Assembly: GCA_947561585.1 (NCBI GenBank)
Contig: CANNZV010000943.1
Span: 62,001-126,000, forward strand
Reading direction: 5' to 3'
DNA: 64,000 nucleotides
Origin: Caprella mutica
Taxonomy: Eukaryota > Arthropoda > Malacostraca > Amphipoda > Caprellidae
Part shown: piece by piece, positions 56,305 to 64,000 of the stretch
Position numbering within the stretch: position 1 is the first letter of the stretch
How the letters are laid out: the number at the start of each line of letters is the position of its first letter
Position numbers and translations under genes: made by a program
Notes under the pieces: model-generated
Databases searched by the model: none
Told to the model about the DNA's origin: nothing
What the model saw: only the letters and a program-made list of their open reading frames with translations

Positions 56305-56790
56305 ACTGCTATGGTGGGGCCATGGGAGATTGAGGTGGGTAAGACCTATCCTGAGACAGCTATGGTGGGGCCATGGGTGATTGGGGTGGGTAAGAACTAT
56401 CCTGAGACAGTTATGGTGTGGCCATGGGTGATTGAGGTGGGTAAGAACTATCCTGAGACAGTTATGGTGGGGCCATGGGTGATTAAGGTGGGTAAGAACT
56501 ATCCTGAGACAGTTATGGTGGGGCCATGGGTGATTGAGGTGGGTAAGAACTATCCTGAGACAGTTATGGTGGGGCCATGGGTGATTAAGGTGGGTAAGAA
56601 CTATCCTGAGACAGTTATGGTGGGGCCATGGGTGATTAAGGTGGGTAAGAACTATCCTGAGACAGTTATGGTGGGGCCATGGGTGATTGGGGTGGGTAAG
56701 AACTATCCTGAGACAGTTATGGTGGGGCCATGGGAGATTGAGGTGGGTAAGAACTATCCTGAGGTAGTTATGGTGGGGCCATAGAAGATT
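56305..56790 (+). repeat. 51-bp minisatellite from family E arm
   Basis: About nine units of TATGGTGGGGCCATGGGTGA, TTGAGGTGGGTAAGAACTAT and CCTGAGACAGT. The last unit reverts to GGGGCCATAGAAGATTGA, the exact family E arm seen at 35565 and 36270. Variants (GATTGAGG, GATTAAGG, GATTGGGG) show partial ordering. 51 is a multiple of 3, so the + frame is open for 157 codons, again an artefact. Confidence 0.93.
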
Positions 56791-57019
56791 GAATATTACT
56801 CCCTATCAATATAAAATTCAATATATTAAAAATTTAATGTAAAGAATGGTTAAAATACATAATATATTCTTAATAGAATGTTATAACTATAGAGAAATAA
56901 ATAAAAGCAGTTTATATTTATGATTTATATTCTCAAACAATTTCAATATAATGATTATTATATTATTTTTCTCTCTATATCTTTTTAATATTCCTACTCA
57001 TGTTCATATCATCGTATAG
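56791..57019. other. No gene seen
   Basis: AT-rich sequence. Confidence 0.4.
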
Positions 57020-57222
57020 AGCAAGTTACAAATTACCGGACAGTTCCACATGTCCGGTCATATAATGTATAATTTGCCTATGCTTTTTAACTCACTATTT
57101 TAATTGGTATCCATGATACCTTTAGGTATCATGGATACCAATTAAAATGCGGTGTAGAATAAATTTGATTCCTACATGATCGAAAATACGAACCGTCCGA
57201 TAACCTGGAACTTACCCTAGAA
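57020..57222. mobile_element. MITE family A copy with inner palindrome
   Basis: GCAAGTTACAAATTACCGGAC, CACATGTCCGGTCATATAA; inner ATTGGTATCCATGATACC and its inverse; right arm ACCGTCCGATAACCTGG ending AACTTACCCTAG. Confidence 0.85.
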
Positions 57223-57255
57223 AACACTACTTCTATAATTTATTTAATAGATACA

Positions 57256-57416
57256 CATAGGGTAAGTTACGAATTATCGGTCAGTACTACATTTTTGGTC
57301 ATATAAGAAAAAATAATATAAAAATTATTATTACAGAGTGCTATCTAATAACAATTTGTATATTGTGTTTTATTATATGTCCGAAGATGTAGTACTGACC
57401 AATAATTCAAAACTTT
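57256..57416. mobile_element. MITE family A copy
   Basis: TAGGGTAAGTTACGAATTATC, TACATTTTTGGTCATATAAG; the right arm has ATATGTCCGAAGATGTAG and ACTGACCAATAATTC. Its loop (ATTATTACAGAGTG) ties it to 17649-17822. It lies only 33 bp from the preceding copy. Confidence 0.87.
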
Positions 57417-57552
57417 TCAAATAAATAATAAATTAATTAATGATTTTACAAGGTACTCTCTATTTCAGACTGACATCAGCAGGTACTGCATAAACATTAT
57501 TTTTGTTATATTAGATACATTATTATTTAAACAGGGTAGGTACACATTATCG

Positions 57553-57558
57553 TTTATT
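57553..57558 (-). promoter_or_regulatory. Candidate poly(A) signal for 57683 exon
   Basis: AATAAA on the minus strand, about 125 bp past the stop at 57683. Confidence 0.25.
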
Positions 57559-57682
57559 ATAATTTAAAAAGTTGGATAATATTGAATCAGTTATATCAGT
57601 CGATACTACATAAACACTATTTCTTACAATACATCAAAAGGTACACACTCATATATCACACAGTGTAGAACATTATTCTCCA

Positions 57683-57892
57683 TTAGAATTTAAAAGGAAC
57701 ACTACCATCCAGGTTGACATCAGCTGATGTGCCCAGCATTTGCTTTGAGTTTGACATCTGTAGGCAGTAGCTTTTTGGCGGTGGTTTGGAGAGGTCGTGT
57801 CCCAGTGACTCCTCTGCGATCTGTAGACCATCTTCAACATTCTTACTCCACATTACATTGAAGTGTTCGAACGATACATGCAAAGGCAGAAA
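57683..57892 (-). CDS. Terminal exon candidate, unassigned
   Basis: On the minus strand ACTATTAACAG gives an acceptor at 57893 and a frame of 69 codons follows to TAA. It reads FEHFNVMWSKNVEDG early, HDLSKPPPKSYCLQMS in the middle and ends ADVNLDGSVPFKF. Codons are balanced (CTG, GAC, CCG, GTC) and the segment is visibly GC-richer than its flanks on both sides. With the AATAAA downstream it looks like a 3' coding exon of a gene to the right. No upstream exon or family was recognised. Confidence 0.4.
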   Translation of the reverse strand, partial: FLPLHVSFEHFNVMWSKNVEDGLQIAEESLGHDLSKPPPKSYCLQMSNSKQMLGTSADVNLDGSVPFKF

Positions 57893-58108
57893 CTGTTAAT
57901 AGTAACTATTTGGATAGGGTTTACGGTTTGAACTAATTGATTAATGTTCGTCACTATTGATAAACGTTTAATGATGTAGAAATAATGTAGTACTCTACTG
58001 CAATATTAATGTAAACTATGTAAAAGTGAGTGAATTTAATGTGATTTATTTTAAACTTTACTACCTAGGTACCTATTAAAATTATTCTGTATCCTTTGAT
58101 TTTGAATA
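57893..58108. other. No gene seen
   Basis: AT-rich; contains the putative acceptor region for the minus-strand exon. Confidence 0.4.
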
Positions 58109-58258
58109 AAGGAATACGTTCTGTGTTATCGGACGGTTCCACATTGTCGATCATATGAGAAAAAGAAGTATAAGAATTATTAAGTTATACAATTATTATA
58201 ATAATTTTTCGTATGTGATCGTAGATGTTGATCTGTGCAATAACTCAATAGTCACCCT
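58109..58258. mobile_element. MITE family A, diverged copy
   Basis: ATACGTTCTGTGTTATCGGAC, GTTCCACATTGTCGATCATA; right arm ATGTGATCGTAGATGTTG and AACTCAATAGTCACCCT. Confidence 0.75.
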
Positions 58259-58434
58259 GATACATTCAGATTGTAGTTAAGTTCTTGCAATGGTCCCTGA
58301 TTGTTTTGTACGAAGAAGTTAATTAAAATACAACTAATATATGGGAGGTAATTTATTATTTTAATTTTGTAAATTCATGTTTCTGTCCATTCGTTATAAT
58401 TTTCTTTGTTATAAATTATTGTTAAATTAATTAA

Positions 58435-58935
58435 TGTACCATGGATACATGCAGGTATCATGGTTACTAAATACCAATTATTAGTGTACCATGGATACAT
58501 GCAGGTATCATGGTTACTAAATACCAATTATTAGTGTACCATGGATACATGCAGGTATCATGGTTACTAAATACCAATTATTAGTGTACCACGGATACAT
58601 GCAGGTATCATGGTTACTAAATACCAATTATTAGTGTACCATGGATACATGCAGGTATCATGGTTACTAAATACCAATTATTAGTGTACCACGGATACAT
58701 GCAGGTATCATGGTTACTAAATACCAATTATTAGTGTACCATGGATACATGCAGGTATCATGGTTACTAAATACCAATTATTAGTGTACCACGGATACAT
58801 GCAGGTATCATGGTTACTAAATACCAATTATTAGTGTACCATGGATACATGCAGGTATCATGGTTACTAAATACCAATTATTAGTGTACCATGGATACAT
58901 GCAGGTATCATGGTTACTAAATACCAATTAAATTA
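58435..58935 (+). repeat. 50-bp minisatellite inside a MITE A
   Basis: Ten near-identical units of TGTACCATGGATACATGCAG, GTATCATGGTTACTAAATAC and CAATTATTAG. Some units have ACCACGG in place of ACCATGG, in roughly alternating order, giving a 100-bp pattern. ATGGATACATGCAGGTATCAT is an imperfect palindrome, the same inner palindrome found singly in family A at 9480, 19700 and 57103. Confidence 0.95.
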
Positions 58936-58994
58936 AAAGTTAGGAAACAATCTTTATTAGAAATAGAAAAATGTCGTCTGTGAAATAATTTGTA

Positions 58995-59053
58995 TACTTC
59001 TTTCTTATATGACCGAAAATGCGTAGGTGTCCGATAACTTGAGACTCACCCTC
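58995..59053 (-). mobile_element. MITE A right end closing the array
   Basis: TTTCTTATATGACCGAAAATG, GTGTCCGATAACTTGAG and ACTCACCCT. This is the family A right arm; a matching left arm is not evident at 58320, so the host element seems to have lost it. Confidence 0.7.
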
Positions 59054-60149
59054 TATTTTTTCTCAAATTGTCTGTTAAGGGAATTGTCAGAGCCATCCTA
59101 ACTCAATAAGAAGAAGAATGATATCAACAATGAGCTCTAAAGAGAGGGGAGAACATCTTTTTACTATTTTTCCCCTCGTCAGTCTATAAAGAAAAGTGAC
59201 ACCTCTAGGCCTAACGAATGAAATAAATAGGCCTAGCAACATTGAACTGTGGTGATAGCGAGGAAAAAACATAATGTCCCTTTTTTATATATCTGTCATT
59301 TTTCAATTTTTACAAAAAAAAATATTTTAAATTATATTTTATGATGGAATAATATTTTGATTTTAAATAAGAAGAATTCTACTTCTATTATTTAAGATCA
59401 GTTTTTTATCTTTTACCTTTATTCTTCATAAAATACCAAAATAAATTTTATGATGAAACTTATTTTATTATAAAAAAAAGTATTGATTTAAAAAAAAATT
59501 ATCTTTTATTATATAAAAATATTTTATTTTTATTTTAAAAGAATTCTCTTAATTTTATTTAAAAACCATCTTCATTTTCATTAAAATATTCCTTTTATTT
59601 AACATAGCATTATACAATATAATTATTCTCACGGTGTATATTTTACTTCCTGACTACCTTTGTTAAATATATATATAATTAAATAATACATACTGTAATA
59701 AATAGGCATAAACTATCAAATTACCTGCTAAAAACATCACCACTGTTAATAACTTCATATAAACATCTGTGTTAAAGCCTCTAAAGTTCTAAAAGATAAC
59801 CAAAATGTGTAACCAAAGTACAATTAATCGACTAAACAAAAATATAACCAAAAATTAATAAAATAGCCAAATTTATTCGATATCAATACTATTTCCAATA
59901 TTAATACTTAATACTTGTTTCCTATAATTACTAATCAATCTGCTATTCCATTTTTTCCCGTGAGAACAATTCTGAACACTGGTTCCAAAACATCCTGTTC
60001 GTTATTTTCATGTACACAGTTCTAGTGACTGTAGCTACAGGTGCTAGCAAACATATTCATCACTCTAAACACATCATAGTGTAAAGGGCAACGTACACTG
60101 TTCAGAACTAAGTACCCTATGATAATGTCTATTGGTTACAATTCAAAAA
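59054..60149. other. No gene; very AT-rich centre
   Basis: 59290-59600 is extremely AT-rich. The minus frame 59087-59272 has no support. Confidence 0.45.
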
Positions 60150-60397
60150 ACTAGTGTACTTTCCCGTCAAAAATAACGGGTCATCATCAATACTAATTTA
60201 TTACCCGTTATTACGTTACTTTTAATGAATTCAATTAAAATTAAATTTTCTGCATAGTCTAATTTATTTTATAGATAAAATACATTTAAAAATAGAATAA
60301 AAACAGGGAATTTAAATACCAAGTCAATATATTCCCGTGCGTATCATAGTTACATTCTTCATGTTTAATACCCGTAGTGTAAAAGCGGACACAAAAT
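60150..60397 (-). repeat. Dispersed repeat K, copy 2 (inverted)
   Basis: Inverse of 29710-29952 over its whole length: ACTAGTGTACTTTCCCGT at one end and AGTGTAAAAGCGGACACAAA at the other. Confidence 0.85.
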
Positions 60398-61166
60398 TAA
60401 AAAAAAAATAAACAAATGAGGGAAATTATTAGGATAGATACTCATCAAAACATATATATTCATTTTTATTCATAAATGAGTATACACTTTATAACTGGTT
60501 AATTTTATTGGTACCCAAGATTCAACAGGTTTCTTGATACCATTTTACTATATAGTAAAAATGTATTGAATTATATACTTTTACGTGCCCTCTTCAAACT
60601 TATTTTTATACTTTAATTAAAAAAGACGTATTAAAGTTTAATACAACTTTTTATTAATAACTTTTCAAATTACCATTGATTACTTATTTCCCATCTGGTA
60701 ACTGTCCCTTTACCTCACTAACAGTGTGTTCTTTAGTGACCAAACACTGTACTGTTTATATACGCTATGCACTAGGATGTTGCTTTGTGTTTTTTAACTT
60801 TTTTCATATGTGCATTTGCACAGTGTAGTTATGTATGAATTATTACATGAAGATTGTGTAAATAAGGTAATTAAAAGGAAATTGTACTGGTGAATTTGGT
60901 CAGTGTTTTTATAAATATTATTTAATTTTATTCGATTCTTTTCTATGAATAGTGTGTAATTTAAAGAGTTTTTATTAAAGCATTTAGACATTATTTTATG
61001 TTTAAAAAAAGTGGAAATTTTATACTCGCTTAGTTAATTTTTACTAATAATAGAATTTTATTAAAAAATCACTGTATCTTAATTATTTAATTTAAATATA
61101 TACGAAAATATCAGTTTAATGGAATATTCCAACTCGATTTAAATGAAATATAGGAATTATATATTC
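60398..61166. other. No gene seen
   Basis: AT-rich sequence. Confidence 0.4.
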
Positions 61167-61172
61167 TTTATT
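61167..61172 (-). promoter_or_regulatory. Candidate poly(A) signal for 61176 exon
   Basis: AATAAA on the minus strand begins only a few bases beyond the TAA stop at 61176-61178. That would mean a very short 3' untranslated region. Confidence 0.3.
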
Positions 61173-61175
61173 AAC

Positions 61176-61335
61176 TTATAACGTAAATATATTTAATGCA
61201 CATAGTAGCTTTTCTGCATCCATAAGCATTTTCACTGGCTGGTGGTAGGTGACTTCGTTCATTGGAGCCACTTTCCTTTCTGACAGCTTCTTCCAGTCCC
61301 TTGTATTTACTTTCCGTTGGTTGTCACTATAGACC
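61176..61335 (-). CDS. Terminal exon candidate, unassigned
   Basis: Minus-strand acceptor TTTTACCGAATTAG ends at 61336, then a 52-codon frame runs to TAA. It reads VYSDNQRKVNTRDWKKLSER, then NEVTYHQPVKMLMDAEKLL. Lys/Arg/Glu-rich with balanced codons (GAC, AAG, CTG, CAC, CCA), in strong contrast with the AT-rich sequence on either side, where the longer open frame upstream of the acceptor is Ile/Phe-rich. No family recognised. Could be a 3' exon or a processed fragment. Confidence 0.4.
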
Positions 61336-61435
61336 CTAATTCGGTAAAACAAAGTTAAACCCACCTCTATGTTAAATAAATTATTATAAAATAAAATTGT
61401 CAGGGGTTTTGAAATTGTTGGCATATTCGTTTTAG

Positions 61436-61593
61436 TGTAAATTGTTCCGAGTTTTTTGATGCTTTCTTATTTTTGATGTCGTAAGAAAAAGTATATAATA
61501 AATATTGTTCCATCGTTATTTCAATTACTATTTAATTTTTCCATATACGATCGTAAATGTGGAACTGTCCCATTAGTTAGAACTTACCCTACA
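61436..61593. mobile_element. MITE family A, diverged left arm
   Basis: The right arm is clear (ATACGATCGTAAATGTGG, AACTGTCCCATTAGTTAG, AACTTACCCTAC). The left arm is diverged (TTGTTCCGAGTTTTTTGATG, GATGTCGTAAGAAAAAG). Confidence 0.75.
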
Positions 61594-62015
61594 ACCAAAA
61601 TTCTAACTAGACAAATTAAATATATTGAAAATGATATAATTAACCATTTTCACATTGCTTTTTTCGCACGTTCATCGTATTATCTCTTTCTCACAGGGTT
61701 TATCCTGTTAGCTTTATTATTCCTGTTTTCTCACAGTGAACATTTTAACGTATTTAGAGCAATAAAAGCTCTATTTAATAGAGAATATAGGGTTACCAGC
61801 ACGTAAACCGATAGTTATGGGATTGATATCTGCATTCAAATTGTATGATTATACGGCTACAATCCATTATCAAATGTAAAACTTATTGCTATACAAACAC
61901 ATATTTTATTGCTTATTATTAGCAGGGTATCTTTTAATGAATTATTATTATGATAAATAATAAAAAGCTTACGAGTAGTAAAGACCGATAAATCACAGTT
62001 TGAATTAGTTATATA
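61594..62015. other. No gene seen
   Basis: AT-rich sequence. Confidence 0.4.
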
Positions 62016-62275
62016 TTAATCGGGACAATGTTGTAACAATAGTGGGGCAATGTTGTAACAATAGTGGGGCAATGTTGTAACAATAGTGGGACAATGTTTT
62101 AACAATAGTGGGCAAATGTTTTAACAATAGTGGGACAATGTTTTAACAATAGTGGGACAATGTTAACAATAGTGGGGCAATGTTGTAACAATAGTGGGGC
62201 AATGTTGTAACAATAGTGGGGCAATGTTGTAACAATAGTGGGGCAATGTTGTAACAATATTGGGGAAATGTTACC
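62016..62275 (-). repeat. 22-bp minisatellite, family D unit inverted
   Basis: About eleven units of CAATGTTGTAACAATAGTGGGG, the inverse complement of the 36401 unit. Variants TTTTAAC, TGGGACA and a 2-base-shorter unit occur in a middle block. Ends in GGGGAAATGTTACCACAAGC. Confidence 0.94.
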
Positions 62276-62574
62276 ACAAGCAACCTCGTTACATGGAAAG
62301 TCTTTATTACTTAGTTATCTTTTCTATGGAAGTTATTCTCAGTAAACAATTTAATATAATAATTTTTGTTATTAATATCCAATAAGGACTTCAACTGTGT
62401 TTCTATTGCAAGGGAAAATTATAATACTGACTGCATTGATACTGACTGTACAAATATATACTGACCGTATGAATATATCCCGGACTGTACAAATATATAC
62501 CGACTGTATGAATATATACTGACTGTATATGAACTAACTTTATTATACTAACTTAATAAATAAATACTGACTGT
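62276..62574. other. Degenerate ACTGACTGTA words
   Basis: From about 62430, irregular TATACTGACTGTATGAATA units lead into the following array. Confidence 0.5.
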
Positions 62575-62757
62575 ATTGCTACAGACTTTAAGAATATATA
62601 CTGACTGTTTTGATACAGAATGTACTGACTGTTTTGATACTGACTGTACTGACTGTTTTGATACTGACTGTACTGACTGTTTTGATACTGACTGTACTGA
62701 CTGTTTTGATACTGACTGTACTGACTGTTTTGATACTGACTGTACTGACTGTACCAT
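62575..62757 (+). repeat. 24-bp minisatellite, about six units
   Basis: TTTTGATACTGACTGTACTGAC units (24-bp register). The unit is a multiple of 3, so three open frames result, all artefacts. Confidence 0.93.
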
Positions 62758-63014
62758 GTTGTACCTATCTATCCCCCTCTACTAATGACTATATAATCTA
62801 GTTAGGCATAAAATACCTACCCTGGATACCTCCATTATTTATTACCACTAATTACCTCAGTATCTATGATACATGAATAGAGAGTTATGAAGGAATTCAT
62901 CTTTGATAAAAGGAATACCTTTTGATGATAGTAATTAAAGTGAGAGAGATTCCTAGCCTGAAATGGAACTAAATATTAGCATTAAATGGACTGAGTTGAT
63001 GATTTGTATATTAT
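62758..63014. other. No gene seen
   Basis: AT-rich sequence. Confidence 0.4.
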
Positions 63015-64000
63015 TTACCATTAAGTAATTTGTATTGACTGTAAATAGATATTGTATGAATGTTCTTCACCGTAAGAGTTCATCCCTAGTGGAATATTAT
63101 TTGTATTGACTGTAAATAGATATTGTATGAATGTTCTTCACCGTACTAGTTCATCCCTAGTGGAATATTATTTGTATTGACTGTAAATAGATATTGTATG
63201 AATGTTCTTCACCGTAAGAGTTCATCCCTAGTGGAATATTATTTGTATTGACTGTAAATAGATATTGTATGAATGTTCTACACCGTAAGAGTTCATCCCT
63301 AGTGGAATATTATTTGTATTGACTGTAAATAGATATTGTATGAATGTTCTTCACCGTAAGAGTTCATCCCTAGTGGAATATTATTTGTATTGACTCTAAA
63401 TAGATATTGTATGAATGTTCTTCACAGTAAGAGTTCATCCCTAGTGGAATATTATTTGTATTGACTGTAAATAGATATTGTATGAATGTTCTTCACCGTA
63501 AGAGTTCATCCCTAGTGGAATATTATTTGTATTGACTGTAAATAGATATTGTATGAATGTTCTTCACCGTAAGAGTTCATCCCTAGTGGAATATTATTTG
63601 TATTGACTGTAAATAGATATTGTATGAATGTTCTTCACCGTAAGAGTTCATCCCTAGTGGAATATTACTTGTATTGACTGTAAATATATATTGTATGAAT
63701 GTTCTTCACCGTAAGAGTTCATCCCTAGTGGAATATTATTTGTATTGACTGTAAATAGATATTGTATGAATGTTCTTCACCGTACTAGTTCATCCCTAGT
63801 GGAATATTATTTGTATTGACTGTAAATAGATATTGTATGAATGTTCTTCACCGTAAGAGTTCATCACTAGTGGAATATTATTTGTATTGACTGTAAATAG
63901 ATATTGTATGAAGGTTCTTCACCGTAAGTGTTCATGCCTAGTGGAATATTATTTGTATTGACTGTAAATAGATATTGTATGAATGTTCTTCACCGTAAGA
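63015..64000 (+). repeat. 71-bp tandem repeat, about 13.5 units, open end
   Basis: Units start at 63051 and every 71 bp after: ATTGTATGAATGTTCTTCAC, CGTAAGAGTTCATCCCTAGT and GGAATATTATTTGTATTGAC. Units differ by one or two bases (GTACTAG at two positions, CACAGTAAG once). The array runs off the right edge, so its full size is not known. Unlike most arrays here, the unit has no relation to a MITE family that I can see. Confidence 0.95.

Noticed and set aside
56311..56784. 157-codon repetitive frame
   Set aside because: Made of 51-bp units derived from a foldback arm, without independent gene evidence.
2700..64000. CRISPR-like arrays
   Set aside because: The repeats are contiguous tandem units with no unique spacers, and the DNA is clearly eukaryotic.

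Overview
This is a eukaryotic, strongly AT-rich, non-coding-dominated window from an animal genome. It has intron-style exons with GT/AG borders, AATAAA signals, CCAAT and TATA boxes, no operons, and many short inverted-repeat transposons. The frequent GTAGGCCTAC-like words, TA-flanked MITEs and low gene density suggest an invertebrate, perhaps an insect. That is an inference; nothing here fixes the species.

Only one gene is well supported. A + strand exon (18727-19461) encodes the N-terminal 236 residues of a Ser/Pro/Arg-rich, probably phosphorylated protein and ends in a strong GTAAGT donor in phase 1. About 36 kb downstream a second exon-like segment (55560 to about 55695) has a good acceptor and the matching phase, so most of the window (19462-55559) may be one large intron. 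Weaker coding candidates are two minus-strand terminal exons at 57683-57892 and 61176-61335, ORFs near 7401, 9855, 10374, 14790 and 30803, and a tandemly duplicated hydrophobic leader exon at 47322 and 47479 below a CCAAT-rich promoter-like region.

The rest is repeats. I count more than twenty tandem arrays with units of 11 to 104 bp, together roughly a fifth of the window. Between them lie at least eight families of short foldback/TIR elements, labelled A to J here (A: GGGTAAGTTCCGAATTAT ends; B: AGGGTTGTGACAATATGC ends; C: ACTCCTCTATAGTGAA ends; D: GGGGCAACATTG ends; E: GGTGGGGCCATAGAAGATT arms; F: TTAAGGGAATATCCCAGG; H and J: further foldbacks). G, I and K are dispersed repeats without recognised ends.

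The most interesting pattern is that several large arrays are visibly built from pieces of these elements. The 15-bp array at 31482-32745 is the end of family C. The 22-bp and 119-bp arrays at 28961, 36401 and 62016 are family D. The 51-bp array at 56305 is an arm of family E. The 50-bp array at 58435 is the inner palindrome of family A. The window therefore looks like a place where MITE ends repeatedly become minisatellites. Almost all long open reading frames are artefacts of these arrays.
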